Origin: Virgibacillus natechei
GTDB lineage: Bacteria > Bacillota > Bacilli > Bacillales > Amphibacillaceae
Direction: 5' to 3'
Length of the DNA stretch: 64,000 nucleotides
Assembly (NCBI RefSeq): GCF_026013645.1
Contig: NZ_CP110224.1
Coordinates: 2,108,001 to 2,172,000 of the forward strand
Positions 1-8,439 of this stretch are shown here, in pieces. The notes beneath the pieces are model-generated. The model saw only the letters and a program-made list of their open reading frames with translations. It searched no databases and was not told the origin of the DNA. The translations under genes were made by a program, and so were the position numbers. Numbering within the stretch: the first letter of the stretch is position 1; the number at the start of each line of letters is the position of its first letter.

Positions 1-1564
1 TCTCGGCATTTCTCTGATCAATATCCAATGTTTGATATACGCTTTTCGTCGATTCCAGAAGGCTTTCAAGTGTGATATTCCACTTATTGGCCTGCATTAT
101 TCTAAGAATTCCTGTTGCTTGTCGGCGCAAGCCATATTGATCAGTTGAACCTGTTGGTATTAATCCGATCGATATACAACCAACGATAGTATCTAATTTA
201 TCAGCTATACTTACGACAGACCCTGCGATCGACTCCGGAAGATACCCATTTGCTTGTTTGGGTAAGTAATGTTCTTTAATAGCTTTAGATACTTCACTAT
301 TTTCCCCAAAATTCAGTGCATATTTTTCTCCTATTATTCCCTGTAGCTCCGTAAATTCATTTACCATATGCGACATTAGATCAAATTTACTTATTTCTGC
401 TGTCCTTATCGCATTATTAGCTGTTTTTTCATCAAGATTCAACAGCTGTGCTAGTTCCCTTGTAAGATAAACAACACGCCGCACTTTATCACTAATTGTC
501 CCTAGTTTTTCCTGAAAAACAACACGTTCTAATTTGTCCATATAGTAATCAATGGAATGATTTTGATCTTCCTCATAAAAAAATTGAGCGTCTGCCAATC
601 GTGCGCGTAGTACTTTTTCATTTCCTTTTATAACTGTATCAAGTGCATAATCATCCCCGTTTCTAACACCCACGAAATATGGCAACAATGTACCATCATG
701 TGATTTCACAGGAAAATACCGTTGATGTTCCTTCATCGAGATTATTAATACTTCTGACGGTAGCTGTAAAAAGCTTTTCTCATAGGAACCTACAAATGCA
801 GTTGGATATTCAACTAAATTCCTTACCTCGTCTAATAATTCCTTATCAACTGGAATCTGAAAGTTCTCTTTCTGCTCCACTTGTTTTATACCATCCAAAA
901 TCAGACGTTCACGTTCACCAGCATCAACAACAACATAGTTTTTAAATAAAGCCGTTTGATATTCTGAAGGATTATTTAATGATAGTTCTGTTCCCAAATA
1001 TCGATGACCAAATGTTACATTACTTGTTCGGACATTTGCTACTTCAAACGGGATAACAGAGTCACCAAATAAAGCAACGAGCCATCTGATTGGGCGTGCA
1101 TATTTTAGGGTTTGTTCAGCCCAGCGCATGTTTTTTCCAAATTGAATGGATTCAATAATAGACCTAAGTTCAGGTAATAGGTCTGTAGTTTGCTTTCCTT
1201 CAATATGTTTTTTTACATATATATATGTTGTTCCATTTAAATCTTTCGTATATATATCTTCTACTGTTTTACCTTGCCCTTTCGTAAATCCTATTGCGGC
1301 TTTCGTCCAATCCCCATTTGCATCTTTTGCAATATCTTTAGCAGGACCCTTTGCTTCTTCTACAATTGTCGTTTGTTCTTCTGCTACATTCTTAACGAGT
1401 ACAGTAAGGCGTCTTGGTGTTGAGAAAGAAATGATGGAGTCATGTGTAATGCGCAATTCAACCAACCAATTTTTTGTTTTATCTGCTAGCTGTCTCTCAG
1501 CATCGTCTATATACCGGGCAGGTAATTCTTCTAATCCAATTTCAACTAACACATCTTTACCCAT
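1..1564 (-). CDS. glyS: Glycyl-tRNA synthetase beta subunit, 3' end outside window
   Basis: This is the beta subunit of the bacterial alpha2-beta2 glycyl-tRNA synthetase, which charges tRNA-Gly in the cytoplasm together with GlyQ. The frame is open from an ATG at 1564 to the left window edge. That gives 521 codons of about 690 usual for the family, so the C-terminal tRNA-binding part is missing. Family motifs are readable: the N-terminus MGKDVLVEIGLEELPAR, then RPIRWLVALF and KEHQRYFPV further in. The ATG directly abuts the glyQ stop codon, and its GGAGGAG ribosome site lies inside the end of glyQ, so the two are translated as a coupled pair. Expression should follow the glycine T-box upstream of glyQ. 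Confidence 0.96.
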   Translation of the reverse strand, partial: MGKDVLVEIGLEELPARYIDDAERQLADKTKNWLVELRITHDSIISFSTPRRLTVLVKNVAEEQTTIVEEAKGPAKDIAKDANGDWTKAAIGFTKGQGKTVEDIYTKDLNGTTYIYVKKHIEGKQTTDLLPELRSIIESIQFGKNMRWAEQTLKYARPIRWLVALFGDSVIPFEVANVRTSNVTFGHRYLGTELSLNNPSEYQTALFKNYVVVDAGERERLILDGIKQVEQKENFQIPVDKELLDEVRNLVEYPTAFVGSYEKSFLQLPSEVLIISMKEHQRYFPVKSHDGTLLPYFVGVRNGDDYALDTVIKGNEKVLRARLADAQFFYEEDQNHSIDYYMDKLERVVFQEKLGTISDKVRRVVYLTRELAQLLNLDEKTANNAIRTAEISKFDLMSHMVNEFTELQGIIGEKYALNFGENSEVSKAIKEHYLPKQANGYLPESIAGSVVSIADKLDTIVGCISIGLIPTGSTDQYGLRRQATGILRIMQANKWNITLESLLESTKSVYQTLDIDQRNAE

Positions 1565-2443
1565 TTATTTCTCCTCCTTTTTCAACATGGGAAATCCAAG
1601 CCGTTCTCTTTCAGCAACATAGGATTTCGCAATATTTCTAGCAAGCTTTCTGATTCTTGAAATATAGCCTGTGCGTTCTGTTACAGAGATAACTCCTTTT
1701 GCATCCAACAGATTAAATGTGTGCGAGCATTTTAATACATAATCATAGGATGGGAAAACCAAACCTTTTTCCATCGTATCTTTCGCTTCGTTTTCATACA
1801 TCGTAAATAGCTGAAACAGCATATCGGTATTCGATTCTTCAAATGTATACTTAGAATGTTCATATTCAGGCTGGAAGAATATATCCTTAACGGTAACGCC
1901 ATTCGTCCATTCCAAATCAAAAACATTCTCTTTATCTTGAATATACGATGCCAGTCGCTCAATCCCATACGTTAATTCAACTGTTACTGGATTTGCTTCC
2001 AGTCCGCCTATTTGCTGAAAATAAGTAAATTGCGTGATTTCCATTCCATCCAGCCAGACCTCCCATCCCAATCCAGCTGCTCCAAGTGTTGGATTTTCCC
2101 AATTGTCTTCAACAAAACGAATATCATGCTTCAGTGGGTCAATTCCAAGCTTTTCTAAGGATTCTAAATACAAATCCTGAATATTGTCAGGTGATGGCTT
2201 CATAATCACCTGAAATTGGTGATGCTGGTAAAGTCTGTTTGGATTATCTCCATATCGCCCATCAGCAGGCCTTCTTGACGGCTCCACATAAGCAACATTC
2301 CAAGGCTCTGGCCCCAGACTTCTTAGTAATGTCATCGGTGACATTGTACCTGCACCTTTTTCTACATCGTATGCCTGCATAATAATACAATTTTGTTCAG
2401 ACCAGTGTTTTTGAAGTGTTAAAATCATTTCCTGGATATTCAT
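1565..2443 (-). CDS. glyQ: Glycyl-tRNA synthetase alpha subunit
   Basis: This is the catalytic alpha subunit of tetrameric glycyl-tRNA synthetase, a class II enzyme that forms glycyl-adenylate. The protein (292 residues from the chosen start) is full length for the family. It shows the diagnostic blocks [41 protein letters not shown] and TYGIERL. I chose the ATG at 2443 ([14 protein letters not shown]). It has an AAGGA ribosome site 8 bases upstream, whereas the ATG three codons earlier (2452) has the same site almost touching it. The gene is first in the glyQ-glyS operon and sits behind a T-box leader whose specifier codon reads glycine (GGC). Confidence 0.97.
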   Translation of the reverse strand: MNIQEMILTLQKHWSEQNCIIMQAYDVEKGAGTMSPMTLLRSLGPEPWNVAYVEPSRRPADGRYGDNPNRLYQHHQFQVIMKPSPDNIQDLYLESLEKLGIDPLKHDIRFVEDNWENPTLGAAGLGWEVWLDGMEITQFTYFQQIGGLEANPVTVELTYGIERLASYIQDKENVFDLEWTNGVTVKDIFFQPEYEHSKYTFEESNTDMLFQLFTMYENEAKDTMEKGLVFPSYDYVLKCSHTFNLLDAKGVISVTERTGYISRIRKLARNIAKSYVAERERLGFPMLKKEEK

Positions 2444-2484
2444 TACATTCATCCTTCCATGTCAAAATTAACAGTAGACGTTAA

Positions 2485-2690
2485 TAAAACCCGCCCCTAT
2501 GCCTATATATACAGACATAGGGACGGGTTTTAAGCCGTGGTTCCACCCTATTTGCTCGATTAAACAGAGCCACTTTATACGATTTGCTCCAGAGCGCCAT
2601 TCCTTACCCTTCTATTGTCCAGCTTTCACTAGTCTAGACTCGCTATAAATAGAATATGAATAAGTACTATTCTCTTTCTTAGCAATGCAT
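2485..2690 (-). promoter_or_regulatory. Glycine T-box leader with terminator, upstream of glyQS
   Basis: On the minus strand the T-box motif AGGGTGGAACCACGG spans about 2534-2551. It is followed by a long stem (2486-2502 paired with 2515-2531) ending in a U-run, which is the regulated terminator. Upstream, the stem I landmarks match glyQS leaders: AGAGAAUAGUACUU near 2665-2677 and, on the 3' side, a GAAUGGC stretch. In that stretch the triplet GGC at 2598-2596 is the glycine specifier. Uncharged tRNA-Gly should pair with the specifier and the T-box bulge and allow read-through into glyQS. As known for glyQS leaders, stem II appears to be absent. Confidence 0.92.
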
Positions 2691-2715
2691 TTAATTTGAT
2701 TTCATTGAAATGTAA

Positions 2716-2744
2716 ATAGTAATGGATATATACGGATATGTCAA
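2716..2744 (-). promoter_or_regulatory. Sigma-A promoter for glyQS
   Basis: On the minus strand TTGACA (2744-2739) and TACTAT (2721-2716) are separated by exactly 17 bases. They lie just upstream of the first T-box landmarks. The -35 box starts 13 bases after the recO stop codon, so glyQS has its own promoter squeezed directly behind recO. Confidence 0.85.
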
Positions 2745-2757
2745 TAAAAAAGCTTCC

Positions 2758-3501
2758 TTACCTTAAGGAGTCCAATTGATTTAAGAACTTACGTGATTTC
2801 AAAAAATATCCTCCATACTGATCGTAATAGGCATCCAATATATGGCGTAATAATTGTTTGTTTTCTGGTTTTATTGAGATAGAGCCTACCCTTTCAAGCT
2901 GTGCATTTGCAAGTACATAGAAAAGTTTAGCAACCGATGCAGGTAATGATATTGCCTGCTGATCAAAATTTCTACAACGACTACACAATAATCCGCCTTC
3001 CGCAATAGAAAACGCTGTAAGTCCCTCGTTATTTCCACAATTAACACATCTATCTACAGTAGGAGCAAATCCACCCTTTTCAAATAATTTTAATTCATAC
3101 ATCATTATTGGTATGTCCGCATCCTCCTGTTCGGAAATCCAATCCATCGATTGAATAAGCTCGCCATAAATATAAATATCCGGGTTCTGAAATTCCATTA
3201 ATTTATCTGTCAATTCAGTTATGTAGGCTGTATAAGCTGTCTTTATAATATCTTCACGAATTGCTCTAAATGAGTGTAGTACTTCACCTTGCTGCATGGT
3301 ACTTAATCCACTATTCACATAGACAAAAAACTCACCATAGATGAATGGCTGCGTTACAGCAGCCATTCTACTTTTAGGTTTTTTTGCTCCTCTAGCAATA
3401 GCAGAGAATTTTCCAAGCTTTTTACTAAATATCGTAACTATTTTATTTGTTTCACCATAATCCTGCGTTTTAATTATAATCCCATCAATTTTTTCGAGCA
3501 C
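2758..3501 (-). CDS. recO: DNA repair protein RecO
   Basis: RecO helps RecR load RecA onto SSB-coated single-stranded DNA in recombinational gap repair. The protein has 247 residues, a normal length. Its N-terminal OB-fold region begins MLEKIDGIIIKTQDYGETNK, and GEFFVYVNSG follows near residue 75. A C-terminal zinc site is visible as CVNCG...LLCSRC (about residues 153-177). The order era-yqzL-recO-glyQS is the B. subtilis order. No terminator was seen between recO and the glyQ promoter. Confidence 0.95.
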   Translation of the reverse strand: MLEKIDGIIIKTQDYGETNKIVTIFSKKLGKFSAIARGAKKPKSRMAAVTQPFIYGEFFVYVNSGLSTMQQGEVLHSFRAIREDIIKTAYTAYITELTDKLMEFQNPDIYIYGELIQSMDWISEQEDADIPIMMYELKLFEKGGFAPTVDRCVNCGNNEGLTAFSIAEGGLLCSRCRNFDQQAISLPASVAKLFYVLANAQLERVGSISIKPENKQLLRHILDAYYDQYGGYFLKSRKFLNQLDSLR

Positions 3502-3557
3502 AAAGCTTCACCTTTCCTATCTTGTCCCCGTGATTAAAGCAAGAGTGCTTTTTACTA

Positions 3558-3704
3558 TTATACCCTCGTGTCCAGTGATTCGTTTACTTCATTTTCAGTC
3601 TGTGTGACCTCATTTGGTCTATGTTCATTTTCTAACTCTTTCATTAATAAATAGGTTTCAATGTTCCCCGTTTCACTGAATATTTTCCACGTAATATCGA
3701 CCAC
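3558..3704 (-). CDS. yqzL: Small YqzL-family protein
   Basis: This is a 48-residue protein of unknown function. The conserved core DITWKIFSETGNIETYLLMKELE matches the YqzL family, which sits between era and recO in bacilli. The frame stays open to an ATG at 3746, but I chose the GTG at 3704. It gives the usual family length and has an AAAGGTGGGG ribosome site 6 bases upstream, while the extra N-terminal residues have no family counterpart. The tail is rich in Glu and Asn and looks disordered. The family is hydrophilic, with no signal or membrane segment. Confidence 0.8.
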   Translation of the reverse strand: MVDITWKIFSETGNIETYLLMKELENEHRPNEVTQTENEVNESLDTRV

Positions 3705-3798
3705 AAGAAACCCCACCTTTCTGTCATGATTGAAAATGTAACTCACTACTTAGAATTACCACACCTGAGGAAACAATTAGTATAAAATATTACCATGT

Positions 3799-4698
3799 TT
3801 AATAATCATCACTTCGGAATCCATATTCATTAAGCTGACTCTGTTTATTTCTCCAGTCTTTATTTACCTTTACCCAAAGCTCTAAATACACTTTCGACCC
3901 AAGTAGTACTTCGATATCTTGACGCGCACTTTTTCCAATATTTTTCAGCATGGTTCCTTGCTTACCGATTAATATACCTTTTTGAGTTTTTCTCTCCGTT
4001 ATTACGGTTGCTTGAATAAATATAGTGTTCGTATCCCTTGTTTCAAAATTTTCAAGGACAACGGTTACCGAATGTGGTATTTCTTCTTTTGTTAATTGTA
4101 AAACCTTTTCTCTGATTAATTCCGTAATAATAAAGCGTTCAGGGTGATCCGTCACTTGATCTTCCGGATAATATTGAGGACCTTCAGGTAAATGTGTTTT
4201 TAGCACATCTAGTAAATGTGTAACATTATTTCCTTTTAAAGCTGATATAGGTACAATTTCTTCAAAAGTATACTTTTGTCGGTATTGATCAATTAACGGA
4301 AGCAAATCATTAGGATGTACCAAATCTACCTTATTTATGATCAGATATACGGGGCGATTAACCTGTTGCAGGCGATCCAAAATATATTGATCACCTTTTC
4401 CATATCCTTCCTTTGCATCAATCATAAATAAAATAGCATCCACTTCATTTAATGTATTTTCTGCGATCCTTACCATGAAATCGCCCAATCGATGCTTTGG
4501 TTTATGAATACCAGGTGTGTCAATAAAGACTATTTGTGCATCATCATCTGTTAACACGCCTTGAATTTTATTTCTTGTTGTTTGTGGTTTATCACTCATA
4601 ATCGCTATTTTCTGTCCAATCACTTTATTCATAAACGTTGATTTTCCGACATTTGGTCTACCAATAATTGCAATAAATCCTGATTTAAAATTATCCAT
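3799..4698 (-). CDS. era: GTPase Era
   Basis: Era is an essential GTPase that binds the 3' end of 16S rRNA through a KH domain and takes part in 30S assembly. In this 299-residue protein G1 is GRPNVGKS (13-20), G3 is DTPG (60-63), G4 is NKVD (122-125) and G5 is ISALKG (about 151-156). The C-terminal KH domain carries [11 protein letters not shown]. The length is standard. The cytidine deaminase gene cdd, which precedes era in B. subtilis, is absent here. A weak promoter-like sequence lies about 45 bases upstream, so era may be transcribed apart from dgkA. Confidence 0.97.
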   Translation of the reverse strand: MDNFKSGFIAIIGRPNVGKSTFMNKVIGQKIAIMSDKPQTTRNKIQGVLTDDDAQIVFIDTPGIHKPKHRLGDFMVRIAENTLNEVDAILFMIDAKEGYGKGDQYILDRLQQVNRPVYLIINKVDLVHPNDLLPLIDQYRQKYTFEEIVPISALKGNNVTHLLDVLKTHLPEGPQYYPEDQVTDHPERFIITELIREKVLQLTKEEIPHSVTVVLENFETRDTNTIFIQATVITERKTQKGILIGKQGTMLKNIGKSARQDIEVLLGSKVYLELWVKVNKDWRNKQSQLNEYGFRSDDY

Positions 4699-4742
4699 GT
4701 TGTATCCTCCACGATGTTTTCTTATTATTTTATGATACTACA

Positions 4743-4771
4743 AATGTAGCCAGGTTTCACGTAATCGACAA
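4743..4771 (-). promoter_or_regulatory. Possible era promoter
   Basis: On the minus strand TTGTCG (4771-4766) and TACATT (4748-4743) are spaced by 17 bases, about 45 bases before the era ATG. Both boxes are 4 of 6 matches to the sigma-A consensus, so this is only a candidate. The repeats and the dgkA terminator upstream make a local promoter for era likely. Confidence 0.4.
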
Positions 4772-4884
4772 AACCTTTGAAAAGTTTCTCTTCTTCTATA
4801 AAATAGTACATAATGCTTCATAGTATTCCACGAAACCACAAACGGGTATTATTTCTTATAAGATAATTACTTATGGACTTCGCA

Positions 4885-5310
4885 GTTGATATAAAAGACG
4901 ACACAGTGAAAATTCCCTTTCATGAGAAGTCTCTCGTTCTAATGATGGTTGGGTGCTTGGATTCGCTCCAGAAACACATTTCGCTTTCCGCGGGCGGCTG
5001 GTGAGCCTCCTCGTGCTACGCACTGCGGGGTCTCACCGATGCCTTTCCTCCCGCAGGAGTCTTCATGTGTTTCCTCCGCTGATAAGATGCTTTTCAACTT
5101 CATAAAAATTACTGCTTAATTATATAACAAATATAGCCATGCACTCTTATGAAGGTTGATTGGAGCGGAGTACAGTCGACTCCTGCGGGAACAGCACGAG
5201 TCTGAAGACCCCGCAGCAGCGGTTCCCTGCGAGGAGGCTGAAGCCGTGCCCGCGGAAAGCGACTGTACGCAGCGGAAATCAACCTGGTAGTTATGTCGTC
5301 TTTTATAGAT
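4885..5310. repeat. Nested inverted repeat: two GC-rich elements in head-to-head inversion
   Basis: This fills most of the 715-base gap between era and dgkA, where cdd would be expected. Two copies of one GC-rich element lie in opposite orientation, at about 4963-5084 and 5162-5276. They share the blocks GACTCCTGCGGGA, GACCCCGCAG, CGAGGAGGCT and GCCCGCGGAAAGCGA. The pair is bracketed by a perfect 14-base inverted repeat, TATAAAAGACGACA at 4890-4903 and its complement at 5294-5307. Each copy has its own pair of self-complementary outer arms. GC content is well above that of the surroundings. Short open frames crossing it are not convincing genes. Confidence 0.8.
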
Positions 5311-5389
5311 ATTGTGTCAAAAACAACAATTCTTTTCGGTAGGACGAGTAACCGCAGTACCAATCTTTTAGATAACAGCCTTATGTAAA

Positions 5390-5413
5390 AGAAAAAGCCC
5401 CGTCCACAGGGCT
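5390..5413 (-). terminator. Rho-independent terminator after dgkA
   Basis: On the minus strand AGCCC (5413-5409) pairs with GGGCT (5400-5396), extended by a G:C pair, and is followed by UUUUUC. It starts immediately after the dgkA stop codon. The stem is short but GC-rich. Confidence 0.7.
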
Positions 5414-5785
5414 CTATAGTAAAACGTATAACTTTGGAATAAATATAATCAAACCTACCACAAGAGCAGTAATTGCCGATACTAAGACCGCTCCAGCAGC
5501 AATATCTTTAATAACTCCTGCTGATGGGTCCAGTTCCGGTTTAAGGTGATCCATAATTTTCTCAATAGCACTGTTTGTGATTTCCGCTACTAATACCAAG
5601 CCTATAACTAAAAAAAGGATGGCCCACTCTAAACGTGTTAATTGAAAGATAAAACCTGCAATGATGATAAGAAGCGTTGCTGCCAGATGAATTTGAAAAT
5701 TTCGTTCAGTTCTAGCAACTTCACGTATTCCATTCCATGCGAAAGAAAATCCGATTGGATCCTTTTTTTTATCGCTCAATGCCAA
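5414..5785 (-). CDS. dgkA: Diacylglycerol/undecaprenol kinase family protein
   Basis: This is a small integral membrane lipid kinase. In Gram-positive bacteria this family phosphorylates undecaprenol, feeding the carrier lipid used in cell-wall synthesis. The 123-residue protein has three predicted membrane helices (about 34-50, 53-71 and 98-119). It carries the signature GLVLVAEITNSAIEKIMD, whose Glu residues are catalytic or bind metal in the family. Its start overlaps the end of ybeY by 17 bases, and a terminator follows the stop. The N-terminal MALSDKKKDP is typical of the soluble lead segment. Confidence 0.93.
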   Translation of the reverse strand: MALSDKKKDPIGFSFAWNGIREVARTERNFQIHLAATLLIIIAGFIFQLTRLEWAILFLVIGLVLVAEITNSAIEKIMDHLKPELDPSAGVIKDIAAGAVLVSAITALVVGLIIFIPKLYVLL

Positions 5786-6233
5786 ATTCCTCTAATATTT
5801 CTTCCTGCTTTTGAAACATTGACATTTCTTCTTCTTCATCCTGGTGATCATATCCTAGCAAATGAAGAAAACCATGAACGGTTAAAAAACCTAACTCTCT
5901 CTCCATGGAATGATTATACTCCATTGCCTGTTCATTCGCTTTATCTACAGAGATTACAACATCTCCCAAAACCAACGGAATATTTTCACCGATAATTTCC
6001 AATTCCCCTTCAACCGTTTCTTGTAATGCAAAGGATATAACGTCAGTAGGTGTATCCTGTTGTCGATAGTTTCGATTTAACTCTTGAATCTCATTATTGT
6101 CCACAAAATTAATCGAAATTTCGGCTTCAGCAGAAATACCTTCTTTGTTAGCTGAAAATAGGAGTAGTCGTTGTAATAAATCGATATAATCAGTAGGAAC
6201 AGAATTTGTTGAATCATGAAAATCAATATACAT
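5769..6233 (-). CDS. ybeY: Endoribonuclease YbeY (rRNA maturation)
   Basis: YbeY is a zinc-dependent RNase involved in 16S rRNA 3'-end processing and 70S quality control. The 154-residue protein has the invariant zinc motif HGFLHLLGYDH at 120-130, with His120, His124 and His130 as ligands. The upstream block TPTDVISFAL (61-70) is also family-typical. Its ATG overlaps the last base of the pgpH stop codon (TAATG), and its own end overlaps dgkA. That indicates translational coupling through pgpH-ybeY-dgkA. Confidence 0.96.
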   Translation of the reverse strand: MYIDFHDSTNSVPTDYIDLLQRLLLFSANKEGISAEAEISINFVDNNEIQELNRNYRQQDTPTDVISFALQETVEGELEIIGENIPLVLGDVVISVDKANEQAMEYNHSMERELGFLTVHGFLHLLGYDHQDEEEEMSMFQKQEEILEEFGIER

Positions 6234-8371
6234 TATTTTGCCTCCTTGATAGGATACTGGATTCTGGAATGGAAAATACCTTTGAGTGCTTCACATATTG
6301 TAAGGCGAATTATTTTCAAGTCTCTTAGGGTAATAGGCGTATCATCAAATTGACCATCCATCATTCGATCATTCACAATGGACGCTACTATTTCTTCAAT
6401 TTTTTCTTCTGTCGGTTCATTAAGCGAACGAACTGCTGCTTCAACAGAATCACATATACATATGATTGCTGCTTCTTTTGATTGAGGTTTTGGTCCAGGA
6501 TAACGATACTGTTTTTCCTTTACAAGTTTATTTCCCTCTTTTTCTTTATAGTAAAAATACTTCAATAAAGTTGTGCCATGATGCTGCTGTGCTATATCAA
6601 TAATATCTTTAGGTAATTTATACTTCTTTAACATATCTGCCCCATCATATGGATGGTTTATGATGATTTCTGCACTTTGTCTTGGCGCAATAACATCATG
6701 TGGATTATTTATTGATAATTGATTTTCAATAAAATAATGAGGTCGTACCGTCTTTCCGATATCATGATAATAAGAGCCTACCCTTGCAAGCAATCCATTT
6801 GCACCAATTGCTTCGCAAGCTGTTTCACTTAAGTTTGCTACCATCACAGAGTGGTGGTATGTACCTGGTGCTTCTGTTAGTATCTTTTTAAGTAGGGGTT
6901 GGTTTGGATTCGATAGTTGCAGTAATTTCGAATCTGTTAAAACTCCTAACACTGTTTCAAAAAATGGCAATAAACCGATTGTCAGAACAGCTGAAAAAAA
7001 TGCAGCAGCTATTCCAAAACCCGCTTGAGTGAATACGTCTTCTAAAGCATAATTTTCAAATGATAGAAATATAAATAATAGTACGGTTATAACATTTACA
7101 ACCGCCATTCCAATACCAGCTTTAAGTATAGCTAACCGATCTTTTACATCCGTCAAGAAAAGAATTCCGGCTAGTTGAGCAAAGAAGAAGTATATACCTA
7201 CTTCAAAATTTAAAGATCCTGGTATTTCACCGTTAAAAATGATGCTACCTAAAATAGCATATAAGGTACAGAGAATTACCGCGAAGCGTTCATTAATTAA
7301 CTGCTTGACTAACAACACGCCTGTAGCAACCGGTACAAGATAAAACATTTGGCTTCCTTGTACTGTATATAAGCTGATTGCTTTCATTAGTGAGATTACC
7401 ATAATGCTAATAAAAACGATCGAGATCATTTTCCTTTGATCCAGTTTATTTTGCTTCGCAAGCTTTACCATTTCATATGCAATTACACTAATTATAAGCG
7501 TAATTAATAATGCTAAACCGATTATAGGATAAACATTTCGCTCATTACTCAACAATCCTGCAAAATCAAGTTCTTCATAAACCTCATTCGTTATGGTTTG
7601 TCCTTCCCTGACAATTATATCACCTGCTCTAATTACAACAGGTTCTATACTATTCGCGGCTTCCCTTCGCTCATCCATGGTTTGTTCAACGTCAAAAAAG
7701 GAGTTTTCAACAATTGCAAATTCACTAAGATCGTATAAAGGTTCTTTTACATCTTGATCTAAATCTGAATCTTCAATACTTTGTTTGAGCGTTGAGGCCT
7801 CCGTTGCAATATTTTCAGATCGAACGCCTTTTTCCAAGGATTCCTTTAATGAATCCACGAATACCATTTTTCCTTCTTCTCGATCATGACTTGATAATTC
7901 GAGAAGTTGTAGCCAAATTTCGTCACGAACAGCGTCGGAAATTTCAGGTGACAATAGCTGTTTTAATTGTTGTACTTTTTCATCATTTGTCATTGGAACT
8001 GGCGTGTTTTCATCCTCAACATCGGAAAGCTTATAAATTTCTTCTTCTGATTTCTCTAATGCATCAAAAATTTCTTCGACATATTCAACACGTTCCTCTG
8101 TCATTTCGTCCGATATTTCAAATTTATCTTCAACCGATTGAATAGCTTCTCTGGTTTCACGTTCTGTTTCCTGTTCTTTCTCAAAGGTTAAGGGTGACCT
8201 TATCGTTTCGTCAGCGATACCAAAACGTTCAATATCATATGCTTGGGTGTGAACATTATTTAATGAAATAAAAAAGAAAAATAAACCTAACAACAATACA
8301 GATATTAGTATAAAAATTGATTGATTTCTTATGATCAATAATGATTTTAGGCTATTGAATATCTTTTTCAT
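6233..8371 (-). CDS. pgpH: Cyclic-di-AMP phosphodiesterase PgpH (7TM-HD protein YqfF)
   Basis: This membrane enzyme hydrolyses c-di-AMP to pApA and so helps set cell-wall and potassium/osmotic homeostasis. The 712-residue protein has an N-terminal membrane anchor (about 13-35) and a large acidic extracellular region (7TMR-HDED type, about 40-275). A block of seven membrane helices follows (about 280-485), then a cytoplasmic HD domain with YYHDIGK near residue 540 and further His/Asp ligands such as HHSVMVANLSE and HPYDGADML. Domain order and length match B. subtilis YqfF. It lies between phoH and ybeY, as in other bacilli. Confidence 0.95.
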   Translation of the reverse strand: MKKIFNSLKSLLIIRNQSIFILISVLLLGLFFFFISLNNVHTQAYDIERFGIADETIRSPLTFEKEQETERETREAIQSVEDKFEISDEMTEERVEYVEEIFDALEKSEEEIYKLSDVEDENTPVPMTNDEKVQQLKQLLSPEISDAVRDEIWLQLLELSSHDREEGKMVFVDSLKESLEKGVRSENIATEASTLKQSIEDSDLDQDVKEPLYDLSEFAIVENSFFDVEQTMDERREAANSIEPVVIRAGDIIVREGQTITNEVYEELDFAGLLSNERNVYPIIGLALLITLIISVIAYEMVKLAKQNKLDQRKMISIVFISIMVISLMKAISLYTVQGSQMFYLVPVATGVLLVKQLINERFAVILCTLYAILGSIIFNGEIPGSLNFEVGIYFFFAQLAGILFLTDVKDRLAILKAGIGMAVVNVITVLLFIFLSFENYALEDVFTQAGFGIAAAFFSAVLTIGLLPFFETVLGVLTDSKLLQLSNPNQPLLKKILTEAPGTYHHSVMVANLSETACEAIGANGLLARVGSYYHDIGKTVRPHYFIENQLSINNPHDVIAPRQSAEIIINHPYDGADMLKKYKLPKDIIDIAQQHHGTTLLKYFYYKEKEGNKLVKEKQYRYPGPKPQSKEAAIICICDSVEAAVRSLNEPTEEKIEEIVASIVNDRMMDGQFDDTPITLRDLKIIRLTICEALKGIFHSRIQYPIKEAK

Positions 8372-8403
8372 TGTTTCACCCCATTTACGAATTAAGATTT
8401 AGA

Positions 8404-8431
8404 AATAGGTTCTGCAAGAGGAGAACCTATT
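8404..8431 (-). other. Intergenic hairpin between phoH and pgpH
   Basis: AATAGGTTCT (8404-8413) and AGAACCTATT (8422-8431) form a perfect 10-base stem with an 8-base loop. On the minus strand the stem is followed by UCUAAAUC, not a U-run. It is therefore more likely a processing or stability hairpin, or a weak attenuator, than a standard terminator. Confidence 0.55.
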
Positions 8432-8439
8432 CAAAAAAA

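Noticed and set aside
5109..5363. Frames of 60-84 codons through the inverted GC-rich elements
   Set aside because: They follow the repeat structure on both strands, are rich in Pro/Arg as expected for shadow frames in GC-rich DNA, and have no ribosome site.
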